Positions 1 to 11,702 of a DNA stretch of 64,000 nt are shown in pieces (within the stretch, counting starts at the first letter, position 1; each line of letters begins with the position of its first letter). The notes beneath the pieces were generated by a model. The model did not search any database, had not been told where the DNA came from, and saw only the letters and a program-made list of their open reading frames with translations. The stretch comes from Arachis hypogaea. Lineage: Eukaryota; Streptophyta; Magnoliopsida; Fabales; Fabaceae. Both the position numbers and the translations under genes were made by a program. The DNA is taken from assembly GCF_003086295.3 (NCBI RefSeq), contig NC_092051.1, forward strand, positions 82,158,445 to 82,222,444, written 5' to 3'.

Positions 1-2648
1 GTTAGCAATTAAACAGAGCTGTTCACATAGGCAAACCAATTAAAATATGCACAAACAAGTATGATGCATGTCTGATCCTACTGTAGGTAATGAGCTCATT
101 TGTCGGTTTTGACCCGCACCCGACGCAATCTGATCCTCCAGGTCAGATAAGGCCTTCCCAGAACTTAATCCCAGATTAAGTACCGCATACCCTCTACCAA
201 GTACTCTCGACTTGCAGGGCTGGTATTTGCTCAAATCTCAATATACCGTAGGTATGCGAATCAGGCCTCTACCAAGCATTCAGCTTGCAGGGCTGGTACA
301 TCTCTACCGCAGCCTGTCTGGGAAGCAACATCACAATACGGGCGTCCCCGCATAATATTCACAAGCATCGCCCGAAGGCTCATAAGTCACATATAACCTA
401 CTTTTCATCACTTAGTAATCATCTTCATCATCTTTCCACAATCATAAATCAAGCATCATAACATCACAGTGAGCTCATTTTACAATTCTCTGCTTACTCT
501 GTAAGGTCAAGCACACTACTATATAGCTTTTAATTCCTTTTCTTTCCAACATGTATGAAAGTTTCTAAAACCTCTTTCATTACCATACATACCTCAATAC
601 TTTCTCTTGAACTCTTCCTTAGGTGTTTAATAAAGAGAATTAAGGAATTCTGGACTCAAAACTGCCTTCCTGAGGCTTTTAGGAAAAACTATCTTTTTAT
701 CAATATTTTATTATTAATAATAAAATAATATTATTAATAAAATAATATTAACAATAAAATAATATTTTAATATTTTAATATTAAAATAATAATATTTTAT
801 TCAACTTTCAAAAATTGTATTTTGACCCCTGAACCTTTTGGAAATTGCATTTTGACCCCTTAACTTTTAATATTTGCACTTTAGCCTCTTAACTTTTCTT
901 TAATTAACTTTCAACTCCAAACTTTTTAATAATTATAATTTGACCCCAAAATCATCAAAACCAACGTTTTTCTTATCCTTCAAAGACCAAAAATATTTTT
1001 CCAAAAGTTCATCAGATTTCAGCTTGATTTTCAACTAGTTTATCAATATTTTCGGTAACCGATTTTTACCTGATTTTGACCAAACCAAAGAGCAAAGTTT
1101 CAGCCATCAAATACACATCAAAAACACATCAAATATCATGAATTTCATGGCTGGAAAGCCACGTTTTCCAGCAGCAACAACAACAACTTCAGAACCATCA
1201 AAAACTTGATTTTCAAGCATTAAACAACAAGATCTCATGATCAAACCATCACACAAACACTCAAAATCAAGCTTCAAGCAACAAGAGCTGATTTAACACT
1301 TCAAGAACCAAACCAATCATTGATTAATTTACCAAACCTTACCTCCTTTGCAACTGCCAAGAATTGAACCAAGAACAAGTTTCCAAAAGCACTTTTACGC
1401 CTATTTTAACATCAAAAACAACTTTAGAACCATATGAACCATGAAGGCTGAAGCTTCATGATGGTGAAAAGTTGGTTTTCCTCACCTCAATGCAGCTAGA
1501 AATCACGTTTTCTTAGAGCCTGTGGTGATTGAACAAGAGATCTTAAGAGAAAACATGAAGAAAACATCATCTGCTTGAGTTCCCACCATGGATGAAACTT
1601 CAAGGAGGAGGAGTAGCCATCATGCCTTGATTTACTCCATGAAAATTGATATAGAAATGAAGAGGAGGAAGAGGTGATCATTTTGGTCGGATTAGATTTT
1701 TGATAGGGGTTTTAGTTTGAAAAAGAACGGAGAAAGAAGCTTAGGTATTCATGGAAGTTTTCATGGAAGTTCTTCCATTTCTCTCTCAAGAATTTTGAAT
1801 TCTAACTTGTTTAGAAAGTAAAAATGATAGTAATGATGATACATGGGAGAACGTGGGGTTTGGATAAGCATTATCCTAAATTTTGGTGTAAAAATATCTC
1901 AAGAAAGGATAATTACGGAAGCTAGATGTATTAGAACACAAGTATTTCTTACTTTCTCCTTAAGAAAGCTTTGCTTGGAGAGCAAGAAAGGAAACATGTG
2001 GTGGCTAACTCTGGGAGAGCCACGTGTCACTGGGTGCTGACTCATCAGAGTTTAATAATAAAATATCATTCTGAAGATAATTACGAAAATTAGATACATC
2101 AGATTATACTACTTAAGGATAAGCATGAGCTTTACTAGTATAAATAATACTAGTAACATGATAATCATGAGAATAAAATATATATGATGAAGCATTAGCA
2201 TTGCTAAGTTCATCTAAGAATGCCGGTATTATCCATTACCGGTAGATTTCTAGCTCAGTTATTATATTACCAAACATAGATCAACATTAACCACATTAGA
2301 GAAAATAATAATATAATATTCCAAATAAAATAATAATATATGAATATTATATTAATATAATTTTTCTCTCGAAATTCGAGACCGGCTCATCACATAGAGA
2401 CAAACTACGGAAATCAGAATTTTGAATTTCGGACCCGAAGTGGTTCAAAAACGCAACTTTTTGCGACGTGCCTACTTAGATTAGGAGAGGTGTCTGGTGC
2501 AATCAAGCTGCTGATTCAGCAGCTTGATGACATAGCACCTGTGTAGTGGAGGTGCTTATATGCACTAAAATTCCTAAAAATTCTATAAAAATTCCGGTTG
2601 ATCCCAAAAAAGCGTCGTTTTTTCGAGGCTAAAGACTAGGCCGTTACA
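1..2648 (-). repeat. El-1 3' LTR (partial)
   Basis: This segment matches 7102-9748 almost base for base and ends with GGCCGTTACA at 2648, the same terminus as the right LTR. About 1.27 kb of the LTR is missing off the window edge. It contains an AT-rich block (about 700-810) of AATAATATT-type steps and decayed copies of a unit containing TTTTGACCCCTTAACTTTT (about 820-960). There is no credible ORF; short open frames here are chance. Confidence 0.9.
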
Positions 2649-2670
2649 TTCTACCTCCTAAAAGAAAATT
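2649..2670 (-). other. El-1 polypurine tract
   Basis: In element sense the bases directly before the 3' LTR read AGGAGGTAGAA, a purine-rich tract in the position where plus-strand DNA synthesis is primed. Position and composition support the call. Confidence 0.7.
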
Positions 2671-2684
2671 TTGCCCTCAAAATT

Positions 2685-3233
2685 TTAATTACCTCTAAAG
2701 AGAAACAGATAGTCTTTCCTCATTTTGTCTTCTAGTTCCCATTTGTACTCTTCAATACTAGTTTGTTCCCACACCACCTTAACCAATGGTACTGTTTTCC
2801 TTTTCAGCTGTTTGTCACTTCGTTCCACAATTATGGCTGGTAAAGTTTGATATGTTAAGTCGGCTCGTAGCTGAGCTATCTTTGGTTGTAAAATGTGGCT
2901 TTTGTAGGGATTATATTTCTTGAATTGTGTAACAGGAAAAATATCGTGAAGGTTTGACAAATAAGAAAGGAGGGCTATTTGGTATGCTACTAGATCGACT
3001 CTTTTAAGAACTTGAAAAGTACCTAAGTATCGTGGACTCGATTTCTTAGTTCTAAGAGCTCTACCTATCCCAATTGTAGGTGTCACTCTTAAGAAAATAT
3101 GGTCACCGTTACTAAACCCTAAGGGCCTATGCCTAATATCTGCATAGCTCTTCTGTCGACTTTGAGCAGTTTGATTCTCTTCTCGAATGTGCTTAGTCCA
3201 TTCAGCAGTCTCTTGTACTAATTCTGGCCCCAA
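2685..3233 (-). pseudogene. Integrase C-terminal domain plus chromodomain fragment (El-1)
   Basis: The 182-residue frame begins with the tail of an integrase (YADIRHRPLGFSNGD, a degenerate form of the usual RRRPLEF-GD motif) and an SH3-like region with SPRYLGTFQVLKRV. It ends with a chromodomain-like stretch (PLVKVVWEQ, then WELEDKMRKDY). The chromodomain is the diagnostic feature of chromoviruses and is thought to guide integration to marked chromatin. The catalytic core is not part of this frame. A stop and frame break separate it from the upstream relic at 3234-3440. Confidence 0.8.
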
Positions 3234-3872
3234 AATCCTACCTTCATCCTTGTCATATCAGCATATTGGTGACTGACACTTTCTTTCATAGAAGGTTTCA
3301 TACGGTGCCATTTTGATGCTTTGTTGATAACTATTATAATAAGCAAACTCAACCAACAGCAAATATTTGTCCCTATTACCTTGTTGATCTTTCACCCAAG
3401 ATTTCAACATATCTTCCAAAGTACGAATCGTTCGTTCTATCTACTCATCAGTTTGTATGTGATATGTTGTACTAAAATGCAGCTTTGTCTCTCTTATTCC
3501 TAATTTTAAGCTTTCAAAGTCTGAGATCATCTCTTCTTCCTTGATCATCATCAGGGATATGCCCAAACTCTTTCGACTCAAAGCATCTGCGACTACATTT
3601 GCCTTTCCAGGATGATAGCTTAACTTAAAGTCATAATCTTTTAGGAATTCCATCCATCGTCTCTGCCTCATGTTAAGGTCTTTATGATCAAAGATATACT
3701 TCAAACTCTTATGATCAGAGAAAACTTTCAATTGAGCTCCATGCAAATAGTGTCTCCAGATCTTGAGTGCAAAAACCACTGCCACTAATTCTAGATTATG
3801 TGTCGGATAATTCTTTTCATGAGGTCTCAGCTGTCTCAAAGCATATGCCACTATCTTCCTATGCTGCATCAA
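3234..3872 (-). pseudogene. RNase H fragment joined to distal integrase relic (El-1)
   Basis: The 143-residue frame at 3441-3872 carries reverse-transcriptase-linked RNase H motifs ([29 protein letters not shown], then NVVADALSR). It jumps within a few dozen residues to [11 protein letters not shown], which resembles the end of the integrase catalytic core (normally YHPQTDGQSE). The integrase zinc-binding domain and the first two catalytic aspartates are therefore deleted. Bases 3234-3440 hold the continuing distal core in a broken frame. This is a simple internal deletion, not a frameshift. Confidence 0.75.
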
Positions 3873-4713
3873 TACGCATCCAAATCTCTTAAAAGAATCA
3901 TTATACTACACCTCAAAAGGTTCCTGTGGGTCTGGTAACACCAAAACTGATGCTGTCGTCAAGTTTTCCTTTAAAGTTTCAAAACTTTCTTCGCATTCTT
4001 TTGTCCATTCAAACGGAACTTCCTTCCTTGTGAGGTAAGTCAAGGGTAAAGTTATCTGTGAAAAAACTTCAATAAACCACAAATAATATCCTGCTACCCC
4101 AAGAAACTACGAACTTTTTTAACTGTTGTAGGTTGTTTCCATTGTATCATTGCATCATTCTTTGAAGGATCTACCATTATACCGTCTTGTGTGATCACAT
4201 GTCCCATGAATGCCACTTTTGCCGAACAAAGCTCACACTTTAACAGTTTCATATACAGCTTCCATCCTCTTAGTATCTAGTTTGAAAGGCAGTCTTAACC
4301 ATCGAGTCCTTCACTCAAATTTGATGGTAACTCGACCGCAAAGAAATCTTAGAGAATACTGTCGCACCTCTCAGCTGGTCCATTAGATCATCTATCCTCA
4401 GTAGTGAATACTTATTCTTGATTGTAATCTTGTTCAGTTGCAGATAATCTACACACAATCTCGTCCCACTATCTTTCTTCTATACCAGTAACACTAGAGC
4501 TCCCCATAGTGATACACTCAGACGAATAAACTTCATTCTCAATAACTCATCTAACTGTTTCTTCCACTCTGCCAGTTCCAATGATGATATCCAATACAAT
4601 GCTATAAAAATTGGTCTGGTTCCAAGCACCAAGTCAATACTGAATTCTATCTCTCTCTGGGGTGGAAGTTCAGGTATATCATCAGGGAAAACATCAGGAA
4701 ACTCCTTTACCAC
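3873..4713 (-). pseudogene. Reverse transcriptase remnants (El-1)
   Basis: The frame at 4480-4713 shows the N-terminal RT entry ([21 protein letters not shown]), typical of chromovirus RT. Downstream, 4200-4480 keeps recognisable but stop-containing RT sequence. About 4080-4230 keeps the connection region (HVITQDGIMVDPSK). The palm segment that should hold the YVDD catalytic motif is absent, so part of RT is deleted. The enzyme cannot be functional. Confidence 0.7.
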
Positions 4714-4840
4714 TCAAATTTGCTCCAAAGCTTGTTCATCACTCTTTGAGCTAGCAGATAATAGAAGATAACCCTCTAATCCACTACTACCAAAGGTAAC
4801 TCTTAGGGAATTCGAATAGAACATACAAGACTCAACTCAC

Positions 4841-5077
4841 TCAATATGCATGCCAAATGTTTGGGAATATAGCATTTCCTTTAGAACAATCAAGGAAAAC
4901 ATGATGATTAGATAACCAATCTAGACCTAAGATAATATCTATACCACATAAAGGCAAGTCGACCAGGTCATGTATGAAAGTCCTAACCTCAATAACAAAA
5001 GGTACCTGTTGACACACTCGTCTAGTCAATGCATTATGAAATATAGTTGTATGGACAATCAAATCATAATTTAACAC
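4841..5077 (-). pseudogene. Retropepsin fragment (El-1)
   Basis: The 78-residue frame includes VRTFIHDLVDLPLCGIDIILGLDWLSNHHVFLDC, the C-terminal half of a plant gypsy aspartic protease (the ILG-DWL motif). The N-terminal active-site motif lies in the broken sequence upstream (about 5078-5160). It would cleave the element polyprotein if intact. Confidence 0.7.
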
Positions 5078-5141
5078 AGTAGAATCTAATCCCTACTCAT
5101 GCGCAACAGTCGCAAAAATAAAAGAATGTGACGCACCAGAG

Positions 5142-5522
5142 TCATACAATACAGTTAAGAGTCGAGATTTGACATAACACTAACCTTGGATTAGGGAGTC
5201 TGATTTTGATTGCATCATCAGCAATCATGGCAAACACACGTCCCTGCTGTCGCGGCTTATCTATTCCTTGTATTGGCTTCTTCAGACAGTCCTTAGCCAT
5301 ATGTCCAGGTTGACCACAAGAAAAACAGATAATGCCTGCAGGTTGACAAGGTCTACCTCCATGCTCCTTTCCACACTGCCTACACACTGGTCGCACTTGT
5401 GCCTGCTGAGATTGCTTACCCATATCCTATCTCATTCTTCCTCTATTACTACTATTACGCTTTCCCAAACGATCAACTGCTGAAGTAGTAGCAGTCACTG
5501 TTTCACACACAGCCTGAGCCAT
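5142..5522 (-). pseudogene. Gag remnant with CCHC zinc knuckle (El-1)
   Basis: Residues CFSCGQPGHMAKDC form a CCHC knuckle, preceded by an extra CRQCGKEHGGRPC pair, both in the 93-residue frame ending at 5142. A separate short frame with an ATG at 5520-5522 looks like the gag N-terminus (starts MAQAVCETV) but stops after about 30 residues. Most of the capsid region is missing. The 5523-5813 leader has no other recognisable content. Confidence 0.7.
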
Positions 5523-5813
5523 AACGTGAATCAGAGTAAATAGGTTATCATTGTTTCGTACGGAATGTTAGCGGTAGTCTCACCCCAAGCGCTGCGTCTC
5601 TGTGAACTCATCCTAATCTTGTTCACACCAAACAATCGATACCAAGGTGATCAGTCTCAATACCTCAAGTTGGGCGTGAACATTCTCAGAATGAAGGCAC
5701 AAAGACAATCATACAACACATATCACATGGATATGCTATAAGCATGAGACGCATAACAGAGCATGCAATGAAGCATGATCCAGTCCATTCCTCAGGCTCT
5801 AACAGGAAGGACA

Positions 5814-5825
5814 GCTCTGATACCA
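5814..5825 (-). other. El-1 primer-binding site, initiator tRNA-Met
   Basis: In element sense the bases read TGGTATCAGAGC, complementary to the 3' end of plant initiator tRNA-Met, three bases inside the LTR end. This fixes both the LTR boundary and the orientation. Confidence 0.9.
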
Positions 5826-5828
5826 AAT

Positions 5829-8800
5829 TGTAACGGCCCAACTTCCAGCATGTCATGATCATACTAAAAGTTGAACGTTACCAACTTGTTTTCCCAACTT
5901 AAGTAATATTTAATAAATATAAGCTTGTTCGTTGTTAACACCTCGCGAGTTTCGAGTAATTTTTCTTTTAAAACAATAGTAGTTTAGAGTCGCATACATA
6001 GAGTATAACAACGAAACATGAGTGCACACATTCAAGGAATTGTAGAAGGCAATACATAGAATATCACACCACAATATACATCATAATCCAGAAGCAGCTC
6101 AGTTATACTAGTAAGGAATTATAACACAGCATCCTTCAGTTAGTGACTCATATAATATATACACATATATACATAAGACGTCCCGGGGCCTGGCCTGTCC
6201 AAAAGCCCCTAAGCTGGCACCCAGGCTAGGCTAACTCTATGACATGCCTATTCCCTCTGAGCATGCTAGTACAAGTGAGGGAAACACTCTAAGGTACCGT
6301 GGTTAGAATGGACGCCTCAAAAGTCTCCTCGTCTCTGATCCAAAAGCCCCTCACAGAAAACCGTTGGGTAGGTGATGATGCCTGCTCGCTGGTGCCCCAT
6401 CTGGCTCATTGCTACCAGAAGAGATATCCTCGATCTCAGGGTCACGTACTATATAATTACGTACACAAGGTGCCGTACATCGGATGTAATACTCGTAGCT
6501 GCGCACTAGGTCATCGTGGATGTACGGATGATTAATCTCGTAGGGCAGGACTCCCGTGTCCATCTGAAGAGGTGTAAGGGGTAAGAACTGGGGAGTTCTT
6601 AGTAAGGTCGGGGTTCATAGTTAAGTCCATTTATAATGTCCGCTTGCAAGTTTCTAAATCCTTTGAAAATTGATGGTTTAACAATCAAATATTCAAAACC
6701 TTTTCAAAAGAAATTAGTTAATTAACTATAAATCCAAACTTCTTTTCCAGATATAAGAATCTGAAAAGTTTCCTAATGATATGAATGACCAACTTGTCCC
6801 AAGCATAGGTTCAATTAAGTCTATGCTGTAAGAGTTTGATTTTTCATACTTTACTAGACTATAAACATAAAAGAAGTTACCTACGCGGTATAAATGATAA
6901 TCTTGTTCCATGCATAGGTTCATTAAGTCTATGCTGAATCAGTCAGATACTTTATACAAAGCTAGACCTCAAACAAACCAACCACAGCCTTAGGCCCAAA
7001 CAACTCAATCAACATCCAATCACCACAATCCAAACAATCAGTTACAAACACAAGTAATGAGGTTCAAACACAATCAAGAGCAGTTACATCAAGTATAGCA
7101 GTTAGCAATTAAACAGAGTTGTTCACATAGGCAAACCAATTAAAATATGCACCAACAAGTATGATGCATGTCTGATCCTACTGCAGGTAATGAGCTTATT
7201 TGTCGGTTTCGACCCGCACCCGACGCAATCCCACCCTCCAGGTCAGATAAGGCCTTCCCAGAACTTAATCCCATATTAAGTACCGCATACCCTCTACCAA
7301 GTACTCTCGACTTGTAGGGCTGGTATCTGCTCAAATCTCAATATATCGTAGGTATGCGAATCAGGCCTCTACCAAGCATTCAGCTTGCAGGGCTGGTATA
7401 TCTCTACCGCAGCCTGTCTGGGAAGCAACATCACAATACGGGCGTCCCCGCATAATATTCACAAGCATCGCCCGAAGGCTCATAAGTCACATATAACCAT
7501 ACTTTTCATCACTTAGTAATCATCTTCATCATCTTTCCACAATCATAAATCAATCATCACAACATCACAGTGAGCTCATTTTACAATTCTCTGCTTACTC
7601 TGTAAGGTCAAGCACACTGCTATATAGTTTTTAATTCCTTTTCTTTCCAACATGTATGAAAGTTTCTAAAACCTCTTTCATTACCATACATACCTCAATA
7701 CTTTCTCTTGAACTCTTCCTTAGGTGTTTAATAAAGAGAATTAGGAATTCTGGACTCAAAACTGCCTTCCTGAGGCTTTTAGGAAAAACTGTTTTTTTAT
7801 CAATATTTTATTATTAATAATAAAATAATATTATTAATAAAATAATATTAACAATAAAATAATATTTTAATATTTTAATATTAAAATAATAATATTTTAT
7901 TCAACTTTCAAAAATTGCATTTTGACCCCTGAACTTTTTAGAAATTGCATTTTGACCCCTTAACTTTTAATATTTGCACTTTGGCCCCTTAACTTTTCTT
8001 TAATTAACTTTCAATCCCAAACTTTTTAATAATTATAATTTGACCCCAAAATCATCAAAACCAACGTTTTTCTTGTCCTTCAAAGACCAAAAATATTTTT
8101 CCAAAAGTTCATCAGATTTCAGCTTGATTTTCAGCTAGTTTTTCAATCTTTTCGGTAAACGATTTTTACCTGATTTTGACCAAACCAAAGAGCAACATTT
8201 CAGCCATCAAATACACATCAAAAACACATCAAATATCATGAATTTTATGGCTAGAAAGCCATGTTTTCCAGCAGCAACAACAACAACTTCAGAACCATCA
8301 AAAACTTGATTTTCAAGCATTAAACAACAAGATCTCATGATCAAACCATCACACAAACACTCAAAATCAAGCTTCAAGCAACAAGAGCTGATTTAACACT
8401 TCAAGAACCAAACCAATCATTGATTAATTTACCAAACCTTGCCTCCTTTGCAGCTGCCAAGAATTGAACCAAGAACAAGCTTCCAAAAGCACTTTTACGC
8501 CTATTTTAACATCAAAAACAACTTTAGAACCATATGAACCATGAAGGCTGAAGCTTCATGATGGTGAAAAGTAGGTTTTCCTCACCTCAAGGCAGCTAGA
8601 AATCACGTTTTCTTAGAGCCTGTGGTGATTGAACAAGAGATCTTAAGAGAAAACATGAAGAAAACATCATCAGCTTGAGTTTCCACCATGGATGAAACTT
8701 CAAGGAGGAGGAGCAGCCATCATGCCTTGATTTACTCCATGAAAATTGATATAGAAATGAAGAGGAGGAAGAGATGATCATTTTGGTCGGATTAGATTTT

Positions 8801-9748
8801 TGATAGGGGTTTTAGTTTGAAAAAGAACGGAGAAAGAAGCTTAGGTATTCATGGAAGTTTTCATGGAAGTTCTTCCATTTCTCTCTCAAGAATTTCGAAT
8901 TCTAACTTGTTTAGAAAGTAAAAATGATAGTAATGATGATACATGGGAGAACGTGGGGTTTGGATAAGCATTATCCTAAATTTTGGTGTAAAAATATCTC
9001 AAGAAAGGATAATTACGGAAGCTAGATGTATTAGAACACAAGTATTTCTTACTTTCTCCTTAAGAAAGCTTTGCTTGGAGAGCAAGAAAGGAAACATGTG
9101 GTGGCTAACTCTGGGAGAGCCACGTGTCACTGGGTGCTGACTCATCAGAGTTTAATAATAAAATATCATTCTGAAGATAATTACGAAAATTAGATACATC
9201 AGATTATACTACTTAAGGATAAGCATGAGCTTTACTAGTATAAATAATACTAGTAACATGATAATCATGAGAATAAAAGATATATGATGAAGCATTAGCA
9301 TTGCTAAGTTCATCTAAGAATGCTGGTATTATCCATTACCAGTAGATTTCTAGCTCAGTTATTATATTACCAAACATAGATCAACATTAACCACATTAGA
9401 GAAAATAATAATATAATATTCCAAATAAAATAATAATATATGAATATTATATTAATATAATTTTTCTCTCGAAATTCGAGACCGGCTCGTCACATAGAGA
9501 CAAACTACGGAAATCAGAATTTTGAATTTCGGACCCGAAGTGGTTCAAAAACGCAACTTTTTGCGACGTGCCTGCTTAGATTAGGAGAGATGTCTGGTGC
9601 AGTCAAGCTGCTGACTCAGCAGCTTGATGACATAGCACCTGTGTAGTGGAGGTGCTTATATGCACTAAAATTCCTAAAAATTCCATAAAAATTCCGGTTG
9701 ATCCCGAAAAAGCACCGTTTCTTCGAGGCTAAAGGCTAGGCCGTTACA
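5829..9748 (-). repeat. El-1 5' LTR, 3.92 kb
   Basis: The LTR runs from TGTAACGGCC at 5829 to GGCCGTTACA at 9748, a 10-bp terminal inverted repeat with the usual TG...CA ends. The primer site abuts its left end, so it is the 5' LTR. It contains the same AT-rich block (about 7800-7905) and TTTTGACCCC units as the left LTR. At nearly 4 kb it is longer than the element's own interior. No gene is seen within it. Confidence 0.9.
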
Positions 9749-11702
9749 AAAACAGACAGAGATTAGTAAACGAACTAGGGCAACATAGTTAGTTCTTGAG
9801 TTTCGACTAGGGTTAGGTATAATATGAAAAGTTAAACAGTTTCAGTATAGACTTAATGAACCTATACTTGGAACAGATTAACTATTCATACCGAAATTTA
9901 CATAAGCTTTAAATACATATGTTAAGTAGAGAAATCAAAGCAGAGTAAAGAAACACAGAGAACAGAGTAACCAGAGAAGAATAAAGGAATACAGAGAAAA
10001 GAGTAATCAGAGCAAAGTAAAAAGACAAAGAGAAAAGAGTAATGTGATTAAGAGAAATGGTTTGAGTTAAGATGTTGTAAAAGTAACAGTTGTAGAGTTT
10101 GTATAGCATGATTGAACAGAGAAAGAAAGAGGTACTGCATAAGAATGTGAAAGTGATGATGAATAATGAGAATGATAATGAATGATGATAATGATAATGA
10201 TTATGTAAGAATCTACTGCAGAGAGGCAGTCAGATAGATGGTGGTACGACCACTGAGAACACTTTCCTGGGATACCTTGCTATAATGCTTTGCTGTAAGA
10301 CAGATGTTGCTTACAGTGAGTGTGTTGTTGCTCCTGTAAGACAGAGGTTTCTTACAGTGAGTGTGTTGTTGCTCCTGTAAGACAGATGTTGCTTACAGTG
10401 GGTGTGTTGTTGCTCCTGTAAGACAGAAGTTGCTTACAGTGAGTCTGTTGGACGTATATCGGCTAATAAGTGCCACCCTGCAAGACAAATGTTGCTTGCA
10501 GTGGATACCTTGCAAGACAAAGGTTGCTTGCAGTGGATATTGCCAACAGGAAAGCCTTATCCAGACGGAGGTTGTTGGGTAATGTCGGGAGCGGGTATGT
10601 AACCGACAGATGAGCTCATTACCTGCACTAGTGCTAGACATGCATCATATTTGGTTGCGCACTTCCTCTGTTATGATTGTTGTTTGAATGTATGCCTTTT
10701 TTGTTTTCATTATATTCTCTGTGTCTGTGTTTTGTTTTCTTGTATTCTTTTGTTTGTGTTTTGCTTTTTGTTTTCTCTATTTTCTCTATTTATCTATTTC
10801 TTCTGTCTACTGCTTCTCGGTATTTTGCTATTTATCTGCTAAACAACACGGAATTAATGAACGTAACTAATAACCCTGGCCCTACTAAGAACTCCCCAGT
10901 TCTTACCCCTTCTCTCTCCCTTCCCCCTTCAAATGGAAGCATGAGTACCCTTCCGTAGTTTGCTGATGATTGTTTTGCAAAGAGAATTATGCTCTAGGTA
11001 GTCTTCTGAGTTTATAGTGAACTCCGTTACCTGTTTATATGTATATACTGTGAGACCAGCCAACGTCTGCACCCTGCTTATCTACAAACTTTAACCTAAG
11101 TCCTCCGTACGATGTTGCTGTTATGTGGCCACTCGATGAAGTACTTGAGAGACGCTCTTTGATGACATATGATCGTGCAGAGGATTAGTAGACGACCTTC
11201 CACCTTTTGATGACGATCCACCTGACTTGAGTTTTGAAGACCTAGAATGTACTTTCCTTTGCTTTAGTAGTTTAGAGGGACTAGGTGAGTATAGAGTATA
11301 GGCTAGCCTGGGTGCCAGCTTAGGGACTTCTTGAACAGGTCAGGACCTGGGATGTTGTATGTATATATATGTATATAGTTATTATCTAGCTATGTTTAGG
11401 GGTGTTCTAACTAAATGTCTATACTCTAATAAAGGCTGGATCACCGAATATTGTCAACTGCTTGTGATGAATTTATGGGTGGTTGTTTATAATTATTTTA
11501 TATATTATCAGTTGTGAATTGATTATGAATGATACTGTTCGTTAATCCAAACGTTTTTAAAAAAAAAGTACCTGGTAAAATAACTACGCTTTTAACAATG
11601 AATCAGGCTCATATAATAAATAATAGATAATAATTAGGAAGACAAGTTGGTAGCGCTCAGTTTGTAGTATGATCATGACGTACCAGAAATTGGGTCGTTA
11701 CA
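9749..11702 (+). repeat. El-2: fragment of a related Tekay-type LTR, opposite orientation
   Basis: Bases 11640-11702 are the reverse complement, with mismatches, of the start of the El-1 LTR near 5829-5890, ending in GTCGTTACA at 11702. Bases 11280-11350 match 6180-6235, and 10580-10665 match 7140-7210, also inverted. It is therefore the 3' half of an LTR from a related but diverged family reading on the plus strand. Its 5' part is missing where El-1 abuts. The 9749-10250 part is less clearly collinear. No primer site or coding follows; El-3 sequence starts at 11703. Confidence 0.75.
10293..10456 (+). repeat. 41-bp tandem repeat with internal hairpin, four units
   Basis: Units start CTGTAAGACAG at 10293, 10334, 10375 and 10416. 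Within each unit CTGTAAG and CTTACAG can pair in a 7-bp stem. Two further diverged units (about 10480-10545) read CTGCAAG (or TTGCAAG) and CTTGCAG. The array lies in the El-2 LTR fragment. Confidence 0.85.

Larger units (their letters stand above)
1..9748 (-). mobile_element. El-1: Tekay-like (chromovirus) Ty3/gypsy element, 3' LTR cut by window start
   Basis: Two direct copies of a long LTR (1-2648 and 5829-9748) flank a short interior whose coding remnants read on the minus strand in the order gag zinc knuckle, protease, RT, RNase H, integrase C-terminus, chromodomain. A primer site matching initiator tRNA-Met abuts the right LTR, so the right LTR is the 5' LTR. The chromodomain and primer site indicate the Tekay/Del lineage. 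The interior is only about 3.2 kb, shorter than one LTR, with several internal deletions. The LTRs look about 98% identical by eye. The outer end of the 3' LTR lies outside the window, so no target-site duplication can be checked. Confidence 0.85.

Noticed and set aside
1843..2040. 65-residue frame repeated identically at 8943-9140
   Set aside because: It is repeated only because it lies in the two El-1 LTRs; no sign of coding selection.
10393..10641. Overlapping ORFs on both strands across the 41-bp repeat
   Set aside because: Tandem repeats commonly give open frames in several phases; there is no domain and no element context for coding.
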